From: Longimicrobiales bacterium
GTDB taxonomy: Bacteria > Gemmatimonadota > Gemmatimonadetes > Longimicrobiales > Gaopeijiaceae
Length of the DNA: 64,000 nt
Assembly (NCBI GenBank): GCA_028822645.1
Contig: JAPKDG010000002.1
Span: forward strand, 1-64,000
Direction: 5' to 3'
Positions 8,366-17,697 of this stretch are shown here, piece by piece (position 1 is the stretch's first letter; each line of letters starts with the position of its first letter). The position numbers were made by a program, and so were the translations under genes. The notes under the pieces were generated by a model, which did not search any database, was not told where the DNA came from, and saw only the letters and a program-made list of their open reading frames with translations.

Positions 8366-10222
8366 ATGAGTCTGTTTATTCTTAGAATATTTTTTGTAAG
8401 TTCCATTGTCTATATGAATCTGATGTTTTTCGGCGTCAACCCAATCATGGCACAAGAAAATGCGTACCCTTTACAGATGAGCGAAGGAAAAACGAGTCAC
8501 CGTCCAGAAGTTCCAGGAGTTAATGGTTTAGTCACTGCAGGCCATCCTTTGGCGTCGATGGCGGGTTTAAGAATTCTAATGGCAGGTGGCAACGCAATAG
8601 ATGCATCAGTGGCAGTGTTGGCGACTCTAAATGTTGTCCGACCGCAGATGTCGGGGGCAGGAGGAAATGGCTTCCTTACCTATTTCGATAAAAACTCTGG
8701 AGATGTTCATTCCTTGACCGCTGCGGGGGCTGCCCCTAAAGCTCTAGTAGCTAGTGAACTGGAAGCTGAAGAGCTAAACAAGGGAATTCTTGCTGGTGTA
8801 GTGCCTGGATTGCTAGGAGGTTGGGTATCCATGCTCAAGGCTCATGGTAGTATGAGCTTGTCTGAGGTGTTGATGCCAGCTTTGGAGTACGCTGAAAACG
8901 GTCATCCGATAGAAGCTTCAGTGGTCCAAGCCATCGAATCTCAGCAGGATTTATTTAGAAGTTATCCTTCCAGTGCTCGGACATTTCTTCCAGGTAATAA
9001 AATCCCGAAAGTGGGAGAGCTTTTCAGGATGCCAGAGTTGGCTTCCACATTTCGAAAATTAATGGAAGCAGAACAAACGGCATCTGATGAAGGGAAAAGT
9101 CGTGGCGAAGCTCTGGATGCTGCTTTCGATCGGTTTTACAGTGGTGATATTGCAGATGAATTCACGCGATTTTATGCGAAAGAAGGAGGGTTGTTTGCCA
9201 AAGAAGATTTCAAAGAATTTTCTCCGATTTGGAGCAAGCCTCTCCATGTGAAATATAGGGGGTATGACATTTATTCTTCTCCTCCGACGTCACGAGGTGG
9301 CCTGGAAGTATTAATGCAAATGAAACTCATTGAAAGGTTTGACATAGAGGCGCTTGGGGAAGGAAATCCTCTTCTTACTCATTTGATGGTCGAGGCTATT
9401 CAAGTAGCCAAGTCTGACATTTATCAGTATGTCGCTGACCCGAATCTCTTCTCTGTTCCGACAGAAGGGATGTTGAGTGAAAATTATATTTCTCTTCGGA
9501 GCAAGCTAATCTCAGAAGACAATAGTATGACCTATCCGATGGCAGGCAGGCCTGATGGCCATGATAAGGGTTCCAATGAATTCTGGAATGCAGGGAAAAA
9601 TCTACAGCTGGGCTCAGATAGGGAAGTCAGTCACCCCGGGAGTACTACCAGCTTTTCTATTATGGATAAAGAAGGCAATATAGTGGCATGTACACCTACC
9701 CATGGCGGTGCTTTTGGGACGGGGGTCGTTGTTGGAAATACGGGCATCACCTTTAATAATGGAACACGAATTGGATCTACTTCCCCTTACTCTGGTCATG
9801 TCAATTACGCCAGAGGTGGACAGGTCCCTATTTTAAACAACTCGCCAGTGATCGTACTTAAGGATGGTGAATTTGTTTTGGCTCTGGGGACTCCGGGTGG
9901 TGAGACTATCGGGCAGACACAATTCCAAGTACTGGTCAATGTTCTCGATCTAGGAATGTCCGTACAAGAAGCTATAGAAGCTCCACGTTTCAGTCTGTTT
10001 GCAAGGCCTAATTTTTATAGGGCTGGGTCTGAAATTACCATGAGAATTGAAGATAGAATTTCAATAGAACACTTCCAGGGACTGCAGAAATTAGGCCACA
10101 ATGTTGAATTGGCCCCATCCTACTCATTGGGCAGCATTCAAGCAATTTTGAAAAATATCAGTTTGGGAACATTCATGGCTGGAGCGGACCCTCGTCGTGC
10201 TGCATACGCTGTAGGGTGGTGA
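8366..10222 (+). CDS. ggt: Gamma-glutamyltransferase precursor
   Basis: A 618-residue periplasmic gamma-glutamyl transpeptidase. Residues 1-30 form a signal peptide ending near IMA-QEN. The proenzyme cleaves itself before a threonine nucleophile, here Thr427 in HPGSTTSFS, to make large and small subunits. The small subunit contains the family blocks TPTHGGAFGTG, GITFNNG and LGTPGGETIGQTQ. It hydrolyses or transfers the gamma-glutamyl group of glutathione and gamma-glutamyl peptides, supplying glutamate and Cys-Gly. It is a single gene, convergent with the small membrane protein, with a shared terminator-like hairpin at 10271-10313. Confidence 0.94.
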   Translation: MSLFILRIFFVSSIVYMNLMFFGVNPIMAQENAYPLQMSEGKTSHRPEVPGVNGLVTAGHPLASMAGLRILMAGGNAIDASVAVLATLNVVRPQMSGAGGNGFLTYFDKNSGDVHSLTAAGAAPKALVASELEAEELNKGILAGVVPGLLGGWVSMLKAHGSMSLSEVLMPALEYAENGHPIEASVVQAIESQQDLFRSYPSSARTFLPGNKIPKVGELFRMPELASTFRKLMEAEQTASDEGKSRGEALDAAFDRFYSGDIADEFTRFYAKEGGLFAKEDFKEFSPIWSKPLHVKYRGYDIYSSPPTSRGGLEVLMQMKLIERFDIEALGEGNPLLTHLMVEAIQVAKSDIYQYVADPNLFSVPTEGMLSENYISLRSKLISEDNSMTYPMAGRPDGHDKGSNEFWNAGKNLQLGSDREVSHPGSTTSFSIMDKEGNIVACTPTHGGAFGTGVVVGNTGITFNNGTRIGSTSPYSGHVNYARGGQVPILNNSPVIVLKDGEFVLALGTPGGETIGQTQFQVLVNVLDLGMSVQEAIEAPRFSLFARPNFYRAGSEITMRIEDRISIEHFQGLQKLGHNVELAPSYSLGSIQAILKNISLGTFMAGADPRRAAYAVGW

Positions 10223-10270
10223 ACAATCCGGCTTATTAAATGATATGTTCCAGTGATGTATCAGAGAATA

Positions 10271-10313
10271 AAAAATGGGGGATGACCTTTTTCTTGGGGC
10301 ACCCCCCACTTTT
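10271..10313. terminator. Bidirectional terminator-like hairpin between convergent genes
   Basis: A G-run (TGGGGG, about 10276-10281) and a C-run (10302-10307) can pair, flanked by A5 on the left and CTTTT on the right. Read on the minus strand, the CCCCCA arm is followed by TTTTTT, which fits Rho-independent termination of the 10367-10837 gene. On the plus strand the T-tract is shorter. It lies about 50 bases after the ggt stop. Confidence 0.6.
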
Positions 10314-10366
10314 ACATAGGGGAATTATTGGAACGTCTCCCAATTCTTAGTTGCTATCAATCTTTT

Positions 10367-10837
10367 CTAATATGGTAGGGAGGAATCGTTTGATTCCCCT
10401 GTATTCTCTACTGGAGAAGAGTAGAAGTCGGGCTCTTCCATGGCTTCAGCTGAAGAATCTTCGGCTGAAGCACTATCAGAAAAATGAGTATAGGTTTTCG
10501 CCGCTACGAACCAACTCAAAAGTAGTACACCAGCACTCAAAACAGCTGCCATAACTCCTCTTTCTCCATTAATCACATAGTAAACATCAACTATCATGAT
10601 TTGAGAGAGAGCTATGACCATAGCTGTTTTCATCACGTCCCCTACCATACCGATGGCATAGTCGAAGAAAATGACAAAAACTAACGACCCGAGAAGCGAT
10701 GTTACTTCTGGACCAAAGGGTGCATTGCTAGCATAGTCCGGACCCATTTGCGGTGCGAAGAGAAACCGTACTCCTAAGTAAGTGACTAAAAAGACGGCAA
10801 AGGTGGTGGTGAGGATTGGCTTGATTCTATCGCTCAT
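10367..10837 (-). CDS. Small membrane protein of unknown function
   Basis: A 156-residue protein that I do not recognise. Hydrophobic segments near residues 8-27, 44-63, 67-86 and 93-113 suggest three or four membrane helices, and the last 40 residues are acidic and serine-rich (SDSASAEDSSAEAMEEP), probably a soluble tail. There is no cysteine and no obvious catalytic motif. The gene stands alone, convergent with ggt and divergent from the TonB receptor across 357 bases. Confidence 0.65.
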   Translation of the reverse strand: MSDRIKPILTTTFAVFLVTYLGVRFLFAPQMGPDYASNAPFGPEVTSLLGSLVFVIFFDYAIGMVGDVMKTAMVIALSQIMIVDVYYVINGERGVMAAVLSAGVLLLSWFVAAKTYTHFSDSASAEDSSAEAMEEPDFYSSPVENTGESNDSSLPY

Positions 10838-11194
10838 GATTTAAACTCCCTGAAAAAGGACATAAAAACCTACGAAAGCTATCTGGAATGTTAAGTCAGC
10901 TATAAAAATCTAGGGATTACTATTTCTTGCCGCAAATGAACAGGACTGTGATTTGGCTCTTAGGTTTCACACCAGTTCAGCCGTATGTCCAAGGATAGAC
11001 GGAAGCCATCTGGTGTTGTGAGCCAGTTTTAGGCAAATTATAGGCACTGCAATATTTGATCGATTATTGCTTTATTAGGCATGAAAATTGCAACACATTT
11101 GTTTGGCTTTTAACGCTATCCAGTCTGGGTGAGTCATTACCTCGAGGTTCGGTGAGTTATACTGGACGATTGCCTGAAAAAAGACGAAATCGTT
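10838..11194. other. 357-base divergent intergenic region
   Basis: No coding frame is supported here. The stretch separates the minus-strand membrane-protein gene from the plus-strand TonB receptor and should hold promoters for both. It contains a nested inverted-repeat structure (10954-11025, listed separately) and a weaker GCAATA/TATTGC dyad at 11049-11070. No known riboswitch signature, such as a B12 box, was recognised. Confidence 0.5.
10954..11025 (+). promoter_or_regulatory. Candidate structured leader or operator upstream of TonB receptor
   Basis: Three stacked complementary arms are visible: TGGCTC (10954-10959) with GAGCCA (11020-11025), CACCAG (10970-10975) with CTGGTG (11010-11015), and CCGT (10981-10984) with ACGG (10999-11002), leaving a 14-base apical loop. 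The element ends about 170 bases before the receptor start. It could be a leader RNA, an operator or chance; the strand is assumed from the nearest large gene. Confidence 0.35.
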
Positions 11195-13555
11195 GTGATT
11201 GAAAAGAATAAATATGTGAAAAAAATCAAATTTGTAGCTTTGGTGTTTCTCTCTATTTTTGCCCTGTCAGACATAGTAGTTGCTCAGACGGGCCATTTGA
11301 TGGGACGCGTCAGAGACGAACAGGGTGCTGCGGTAGAGGGTGCCCTAGCTCGCGTTGTCAGTCTCAGTACGGATGAGATTGTCGCGTTGGCATCTACAGA
11401 TGATCTCGGGTTTTTTGAATTAATGGAATTGCCTGGAGATCTCATCCGACTGGAAGTACAGAGGTTAGGCTTTATGGCTTATAGCCAAGAATTCCAGTTG
11501 GGCGATTCGGAGACTCGGGTCATAGCTGTTGAACTCCAAGTGCAAGCTTTGGAGATAGAAGGACTTACAGTGGAAGGGACTCGTGAACCAGCCGAGATTG
11601 CTTTTGAAGAAGAAGCAGGTTTGACAGTCAGGTCTGTCGAAGCAGCAGATATCAAGATGATTCCTGGATTTATTGAGCCAGACCCAATTCGTGTCGCAGA
11701 GGTTCTTCCGGGAGTGATAAGTACGTCCGACTTCTCGGCATCATTTAATGTTCGGGGGGGATCGGCTGATCAAAATCTGATTCTTTTAGATGGGTTTCCA
11801 ATTTTCAATCCGGCCCACTTAGGAGGGTTGGTATCAGTTTTTAACTCCGATATGGTTCGAAGAGCTGAACTCAGTGCGGGAGGATTTCCGGCAGAGTATG
11901 GCGGGCGAGTTTCTTCGGTGCTCAGCATAGAAAGTGATCCTGGTAATGGTCAATTGGAAGTGCAGGGAGCTGTTTCGTTACTGATGTCTAGGGGTTCGCT
12001 AGGAGGAAGCTTACCTAAGAAAATTAAGAATATACTAGGTCTCAGGGATGCTCGGTGGAGAGTTTCGGGAAGACGATCCTATTTCGATCTTCTTACAGAT
12101 AAAATTCCGTACAAACTGGAAGATGGACAATTTATTTTTGAAGGGTGGACAGAAGGAGGCGATAGAGTTTCAGTCACCGGCTATAAAGGAGCGGACGTTC
12201 TAGGAATAGATTACACGGAATCTTTTCCTCTGAGTTTAGATTGGGATTTTGGAAATTCGCTTATAGGAAGCCGTTGGACCCATCCAACTTCAAGTGGTGG
12301 ATCCATTGATGTGAAACTGGGATATTCAGGATTTTCTACCAATCTCAAATTTCCTGATTTTGGAGATGTGGAGTTTAGTTCAAAAATCTCCCAAACCACT
12401 ATGAGTTTGGATTGGGAAAATCGCCCGAAACCCGCAGTTACCACGAAGGTTGGTGTTGAGGGTCGTTTCATGGATTACCAGAACTACGTTAAGGGTGGAG
12501 GAACACAATTCTGGAAAGTGGGAGGGCCTGGCACGGGCATATCCAGCTATGCTCAGCTTCAATGGCGACCTTCCAGGGCCTGGGTGGTTGAGCCAGGGGT
12601 TAGGTTTGACTCTTGGCTCAGGAAAGACGCTCAGAGAATGGATGAAATTTCTCCGAGGTTATCCTTTAAGAGATTTTTAGTTGGAAGAAGACTAGCCTTG
12701 AAGGCTTCATTGGGACGATATACACAATTTTTACATTCGGTTAGAGATGAAGATTTACCACTTGGAATTGACATATGGGTTCTGAGCGATCCGGATATTC
12801 CACGAGTTCTATCAGATCAAGGACAGATTGGGTTGGAGTGGCGAGTAGGCAATAGCTGGTTGCTTTCTTTAGAAGGGTATTTGCGGGAGTTTGATGGTGT
12901 TATTACAGAAAATTTTGGGGAAAACCCTAATGACACGACGGATGATTTTCTTGGAGGTCGAGGGCGATCGTATGGCGTAGACTTGTTCGCTCAGCGTTTT
13001 AGGGGAAACACTACAGGATGGATTACCGTGGGCTGGTTGAAGGCATTGCGAACCTTCCCTGACTATAGAGCTGTGGGGCCCGCGGTTGAAATTCAATTCC
13101 CTCCGATCTTCGATAGGAGGATAGACGTTGATGTAGTCTTGAATCATGATTTTTGGAATTCCGCGCAGGTAGGATTGCGATGGAATTTCGGTTCTGGACT
13201 TCCTTTTACAGAGGCAGTGGGAGTATTCTCTTCGTTCGGCCATAGTATTTCAGATGGAAGCTTAAGGCCTGACGATCGTGGCAATTCCATTTTTCTCGGT
13301 CCTAAAAATGGGGAGAGATATCCTGTTCGTCATCGTCTGGATGTTAGTATACGAAAAGAGTTCAAAAACATTTTTGGTGCTGGATCGATAACACCCTATA
13401 TAAACGTCCTCAATGTATATGATCGAAGGAATGTTCTCTTTTACTTCTATACATATGAGGATAGTACATCAGTAGACACCACTAAGTGGACTCGCAGGGG
13501 ATATTCGATGTTTCCGATTTTACCTACTTTTGGTTTTGAGATGAGGTTCAGATGA
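11195..13555 (+). CDS. TonB-dependent outer-membrane receptor with N-terminal carboxypeptidase-regulatory-like domain
   Basis: A 786-residue receptor. The signal peptide (about residues 9-31, ending VVA-QTG) is followed by a beta-sandwich carboxypeptidase-regulatory-like domain (GRVRDEQGAAVEGALARV), then a plug domain (about 150-255; VRGGSADQNLILLDGFPIFNP and AGGFPAEYGGRVSSVL), then a 22-strand-type barrel to the C-terminal FEMRFR. It would import a substrate across the outer membrane using TonB energy; the ligand is unknown. The start is a GTG at 11195; a second in-frame GTG at 11216 would also give a good signal peptide. The stop overlaps the next lipoprotein gene by four bases, so the two are translationally coupled. 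Confidence 0.9.
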   Translation: MIEKNKYVKKIKFVALVFLSIFALSDIVVAQTGHLMGRVRDEQGAAVEGALARVVSLSTDEIVALASTDDLGFFELMELPGDLIRLEVQRLGFMAYSQEFQLGDSETRVIAVELQVQALEIEGLTVEGTREPAEIAFEEEAGLTVRSVEAADIKMIPGFIEPDPIRVAEVLPGVISTSDFSASFNVRGGSADQNLILLDGFPIFNPAHLGGLVSVFNSDMVRRAELSAGGFPAEYGGRVSSVLSIESDPGNGQLEVQGAVSLLMSRGSLGGSLPKKIKNILGLRDARWRVSGRRSYFDLLTDKIPYKLEDGQFIFEGWTEGGDRVSVTGYKGADVLGIDYTESFPLSLDWDFGNSLIGSRWTHPTSSGGSIDVKLGYSGFSTNLKFPDFGDVEFSSKISQTTMSLDWENRPKPAVTTKVGVEGRFMDYQNYVKGGGTQFWKVGGPGTGISSYAQLQWRPSRAWVVEPGVRFDSWLRKDAQRMDEISPRLSFKRFLVGRRLALKASLGRYTQFLHSVRDEDLPLGIDIWVLSDPDIPRVLSDQGQIGLEWRVGNSWLLSLEGYLREFDGVITENFGENPNDTTDDFLGGRGRSYGVDLFAQRFRGNTTGWITVGWLKALRTFPDYRAVGPAVEIQFPPIFDRRIDVDVVLNHDFWNSAQVGLRWNFGSGLPFTEAVGVFSSFGHSISDGSLRPDDRGNSIFLGPKNGERYPVRHRLDVSIRKEFKNIFGAGSITPYINVLNVYDRRNVLFYFYTYEDSTSVDTTKWTRRGYSMFPILPTFGFEMRFR

Positions 13556-14502
13556 AATATTTAGCGAGGTGGTTTAGCCTTGGAATATTCTCTTTGACTG
13601 CCTGTGAGATGGATAGCGTATCCTTGATGACACCGGAGAGTCTCCTGATAGCCCAAGTTTATATTGCAAAAGAAGGTGCCAAACCCTTAGAGGCTACTGC
13701 ATACCTTCATCGTGTTTTAGGAAGCAAGGACTACGGCCCCGTTTTGGGTGCAGATATAACTCTGACATCGGGAGATCGGAGTGTGACTTTGGTTAAGGAT
13801 CCTGATCGCACCTCAACGTGTATCCCAGAATGGGTCCAGAGAGAGACATCAGATATAAGTGGTTCCCTGGGCACTTGTTATCGTTTGCAAGAATTGCTAT
13901 CTGCTGTGCCAGGAGAGGCTATTCAGGTGAGCATCAAAGACGGCGGCGTGAGTGAGCTTTTTGGTCAAACCACGTTACCGGGTGATTTCACAATGAAAAC
14001 TCCCAGGAATGGCCGGAAATTTTGTACTGTACAGAGAGATCAGATACTAGAATTGAGCTGGAGTGAGAGCCAGGATGCCTGGGCTTATGTTGTTGAAGCG
14101 AATGTTTGGGATATAGACGACGTGTATAATTATTTGCCAGAAGAAGATCGTCCCCCCCAGCCACTTAATCTTGTCGGCCTTTCCATTTCTTCGGATGATA
14201 CCAAGATGCGTTTCCCTTCTGAGGTAGGCTTATTTGATCGGTATGGCTTACATAGAGATGTGTTTCTCCAGTTACAAGTGGGTCTCCCGGAAAGCACTAC
14301 TGCAGATATAAGTGTGGCGGCAGTAGATAGAAATTTCGTTAATTGGGCAAGGGCTGGCAAATTTCATCCATCTGGACAGATTAGAACTCCTAGCCTGCTA
14401 GGAAAATCAGGAACAGGGGTAATTGGGTCTTACCTTAGAAAGGACTTCAAGGTACTCGCTGATTCGACCTTGCAAGGATTGATTGGTAGTTGCATTAGCT
14501 AG
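13552..14502 (+). CDS. DUF4249-like lipoprotein coupled to TonB receptor
   Basis: A 316-residue lipoprotein: basic start, hydrophobic core and LTAC at residues 15-18. The mature N-terminal part reads like the DUF4249 family (LIAQVYIAKEGAKPLEATAYLHR, GADITLTSGDRSVTL), a beta-rich lipoprotein seen next to carboxypeptidase-regulatory TonB receptors in Bacteroidota. Two regions are cysteine-bearing (TCIPEW, GTCYRL, KFCTVQ). It overlaps the receptor stop by four bases (ATGA), which implies a stoichiometric partner, possibly a surface substrate-binding protein. The family call is by pattern recognition and is moderately sure. Confidence 0.65.
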   Translation: MKYLARWFSLGIFSLTACEMDSVSLMTPESLLIAQVYIAKEGAKPLEATAYLHRVLGSKDYGPVLGADITLTSGDRSVTLVKDPDRTSTCIPEWVQRETSDISGSLGTCYRLQELLSAVPGEAIQVSIKDGGVSELFGQTTLPGDFTMKTPRNGRKFCTVQRDQILELSWSESQDAWAYVVEANVWDIDDVYNYLPEEDRPPQPLNLVGLSISSDDTKMRFPSEVGLFDRYGLHRDVFLQLQVGLPESTTADISVAAVDRNFVNWARAGKFHPSGQIRTPSLLGKSGTGVIGSYLRKDFKVLADSTLQGLIGSCIS

Positions 14503-14561
14503 TTAATTAGCTGAGATGTCGCACTTAAACTTTTATATCAAGGTGCCAACAAGCACGACTG

Positions 14562-14577
14562 AGGAAGTTTGCTTCCT
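14562..14577. terminator. Short hairpin between convergent genes
   Basis: AGGAAG-TTTG-CTTCCT forms a six-pair stem with a four-base loop in the 117-base gap between the DUF4249-like gene and the sortilin-like gene. Neither strand has a clear T-run after it, so termination is only a guess. Confidence 0.25.
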
Positions 14578-14619
14578 GGCCATAGAATCTCTCCAACGTG
14601 CTAATGTCTTAGTACAGGT

Positions 14620-17600
14620 TCAGATACCAGAAATGTTAGGAGGTATATATAGCTTGGGTGGTTCTAGAGGGCTCATCCCAGCAGTTTCTAGTGCCTGATT
14701 TAAGATGGTAAGTTCAACGTCAATGATTTCTGCTAGCAACTTGTTTTGTACATCCAGCTCGGTGGATAATTCTTGGAACACTGTTAGGAAGCTTTCTGGC
14801 GGAAGGCCGTCTCCTCGTTCCAAGTGTGATCGCAAGCCAGTAAGTCTGTCATTGAGCTTAATAGGAAAAGCAATTTTATCCTTAGGACTCTGATTCAATA
14901 GCTGATAGAGTTGTCCTTCTATTTGACTGATTTTCTCGGTAAAAAGACTAGCGATAACATTTAATTGGCGGTCTCTAGAATTGGCTGTTCTATCTTGTAT
15001 TTGAGATTTCAGATCTCTGATGGCGATCACGTGTTGGTTGGCTGAGCTTTCGTGATTTCGGATGTTCAGGGCCAGATTATGTTGTGCCAATAGGTCGTCT
15101 TTAGAGATGTTTGTCAGACGAGGGTCTTTCTGGACCTGAAATTGTTCGGTGATTTGTTGGTTGCCGATTGTTAATTGTACTTGGAACATCCCAGGAGGTG
15201 CCCAAGGTCCAATGGCAGGATTCCCACCCTCTAAGACGATTCCAGAAAATGTTACAGCACCAGGATATCTTAGATCCCATGTCTCACGGTAGAACCCTGG
15301 AGACTGGCTATTTTTTTCTAATAAAGTTTTTACATGTCTTCCTGCTGAATCTAGAATATCCAATTTAACCTCTCTGTATCCGCTCTCAATGTGATAGTCA
15401 ATCACAGCGGGGACTGCTCTTCTAATGGCATTGGAAGGTTTGAACAGATGGTCCTGGGAGTACTTCAGGGTTGGATCTATTTGGCGTAGTGTTTCAATAT
15501 CGTCAAGGATCCAGAAGGATCTACCATGAGTAGAAATCACCAGATCTCTTTCTTCTACAATTAGTCCGGTAACCGGAACTGTGGGTAGATTCAGAGAAAT
15601 GGAATGCCAGCTCTCTCCCTGATTGAATGAAATATAAACTCCAGTTTCAGTTCCTGAATAGAGCACGTTTGGGTTTTTGGGATCTTGCCTAATCACTCTT
15701 GTGAAGTCACTGGTACTGATGCCGCTGACTATGAAATCCCAAGTTTCTCCGTAATTAGATGTTTTCCACAGATAAGGTGATCGGTCACCCATTTCATATC
15801 GAATTCCTGAGATATAAACAGATCCGGGTTGATGTCTGGATGTTTCGATCGTTGTAATACGTGTGTGTGGCGGCAGATTGGCTGGGGTTACATCGGTCCA
15901 GCTCTGTCCTCCGTCTAGAGTTACATGCACCAGGCCATCATCTGAACCAGTCCAAATGACATCATCGTTGAAATGAGAGGATCCTATACTATAAATAGTC
16001 CCATAGATTTCGGGACCGTCCTGATCCTTTACTATGGGACCTCCAGAATCTCCCAAAGTTTCAGGATCAGCCCTTGTGAGGTCCGGACTAATTTTACTCC
16101 AAGCTTCCCCTTCGTTACTGCTTTTCCATAAGTACTGAGAGCCGACATATAGGACTTCAGGGTTAGTGTTAGAAATCGTTATAGGATAAGTCCAGTTCCA
16201 CCTTTCTCGCATAACTCCAGCTGATTCACCCATTACAATTCTTGGATAGGGTTGTATATCAAATACAAGACCCGTTTTACGATTATATTTTGTCAGAGTG
16301 TTAGTTGCACCAGCAAAAAAAATGTCTGGATTGTTGGGGTGTGGGGTTACATATCCACTTTCGCCTCCACCTACTGCATACATCCAATCTTCACTTTTCC
16401 CTCTGGGGTTTCTTAGGTGGCTACCTTCTGATGAAACACATACCGTAGTATTGTCCTGCTGTGCTCCACAGGCGTGATACGGAAAATCTGCAGTGGTAGC
16501 GAGACGATATATTTGAGCCGTTGGGTACCTCATATGCGTCCAAGTTTGACCACCGTTCACAGTAATGACTCCTCCTCCATCGTTACCGTTGATCATTCGT
16601 GATGGGTTGTTTGGGTCTATCCAAAGGTCGTGATGGTCACTATGAGTTCCGGGAATGGAGGTAAAAGTTTTTCCGGAATCCGTAGATTTAAGTAGCTCGA
16701 AATTTAAGACGTAGATTGTATTATCATCGATCGGATCAGCTTCAATCCTCTGGAAATAGAAGGCCCTCTGCCATAGGTCTCTATCGTTATTGATCAGAGT
16801 CCAGCTAGAGCCGGCATCGTCCGAGAGATATAGTCCGCCCCGCCCCGCTTCTACGTTCGCCCAGATCCGTTGTGAATTGGCACCAGAAATAGTGACTGTT
16901 ATTTTCCCTAGGGGTCCTGTGGGGAATCCAGGGTTTTCTGTGAGATCCTTCCAAGTCGTTCCACCGTCGGTAGATTTGAGGATGCTGGATCTCGACCCAC
17001 CACTCCATAACTTCCATGGCCTCCTATAAACCTGCCAAAAAGTGGCATAGAGGACGTCAGGATCTTTAGGATCCATCGCTAAATCAATAGCACCTGCCTC
17101 TTCACCTTGATAAAGAACTTTTTCCCAGGTTGTTCCACCGTTTGATGTGCGGAAAATTCCCCTATGGGTATTGCTAGAAAAAGGAGAACCCAGTGCTGCT
17201 ACATATAGGATTTCTGGATCTAAGGGGTGTACTCGTATTCGACTTATTGTTTGAGTCTCTGTTAAGCCCATGTGGGTCCATGTATTTCCAGCATCACTGG
17301 ATCTATAAATTCCATCTCCTTGCAGAACGTTTGCTCTGAGCTGTACTTCACCCATGCCGATATAGACGATGTCAGGATTGGAGTGGGAAACTGCTACTGC
17401 TCCGATGGAAGAACTTCCAAGATGGCCGTCAGTGACAGGGTTCCAGGAGGATCCGCCATCTTCTGTCTTCCAGAGTCCTCCTCCTGTTGCACCAAAATAG
17501 TATTCATTTGGACGATTTTCGTGGCCAGCGACAGCGATTGACCGCCCACCTCTGTTAGGTCCGATAGATCGCCATTCAAGGAGTGAAAAAGGGTCTTCTG

Positions 17601-17682
17601 GTGGATTGGCAAAAGCTAAAAACGGAAGGGTAACAAGAAAAAAAACTAAACTGGCTTTGGCAATTTGTCGAACCATTTTCAT
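14620..17682 (-). CDS. Large secreted sortilin/VPS10-like BNR-repeat protein
   Basis: A 1020-residue exported protein with a signal peptide (residues 1-25, ending AFA-NPP). Residues about 30-720 form two seven-bladed-type propellers rich in Asp-box motifs (S/T-x-D/N-x-G-x-T/S-W): KTEDGGSSW, RSSDAGNTW, RTSNGGTTW, KSTDGGTTW, LSDDAGSSW, KSSNEGEAW, VTLDGGQSW, KTSNYGETW and ISFNQGESW. The last 280 residues have a beta-sandwich stretch, then a helical tail. The family resembles sortilin N-domains and xyloglucanase-type propellers; in most bacteria the role is unknown and no catalytic residues are assigned. The upstream AAGGAT supports the start. It is divergent from the Tat amidase across a dyad-rich region. 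Confidence 0.88.
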   Translation of the reverse strand: MKMVRQIAKASLVFFLVTLPFLAFANPPEDPFSLLEWRSIGPNRGGRSIAVAGHENRPNEYYFGATGGGLWKTEDGGSSWNPVTDGHLGSSSIGAVAVSHSNPDIVYIGMGEVQLRANVLQGDGIYRSSDAGNTWTHMGLTETQTISRIRVHPLDPEILYVAALGSPFSSNTHRGIFRTSNGGTTWEKVLYQGEEAGAIDLAMDPKDPDVLYATFWQVYRRPWKLWSGGSRSSILKSTDGGTTWKDLTENPGFPTGPLGKITVTISGANSQRIWANVEAGRGGLYLSDDAGSSWTLINNDRDLWQRAFYFQRIEADPIDDNTIYVLNFELLKSTDSGKTFTSIPGTHSDHHDLWIDPNNPSRMINGNDGGGVITVNGGQTWTHMRYPTAQIYRLATTADFPYHACGAQQDNTTVCVSSEGSHLRNPRGKSEDWMYAVGGGESGYVTPHPNNPDIFFAGATNTLTKYNRKTGLVFDIQPYPRIVMGESAGVMRERWNWTYPITISNTNPEVLYVGSQYLWKSSNEGEAWSKISPDLTRADPETLGDSGGPIVKDQDGPEIYGTIYSIGSSHFNDDVIWTGSDDGLVHVTLDGGQSWTDVTPANLPPHTRITTIETSRHQPGSVYISGIRYEMGDRSPYLWKTSNYGETWDFIVSGISTSDFTRVIRQDPKNPNVLYSGTETGVYISFNQGESWHSISLNLPTVPVTGLIVEERDLVISTHGRSFWILDDIETLRQIDPTLKYSQDHLFKPSNAIRRAVPAVIDYHIESGYREVKLDILDSAGRHVKTLLEKNSQSPGFYRETWDLRYPGAVTFSGIVLEGGNPAIGPWAPPGMFQVQLTIGNQQITEQFQVQKDPRLTNISKDDLLAQHNLALNIRNHESSANQHVIAIRDLKSQIQDRTANSRDRQLNVIASLFTEKISQIEGQLYQLLNQSPKDKIAFPIKLNDRLTGLRSHLERGDGLPPESFLTVFQELSTELDVQNKLLAEIIDVELTILNQALETAGMSPLEPPKLYIPPNISGI

Positions 17683-17697
17683 GAAATTATCCTTACA

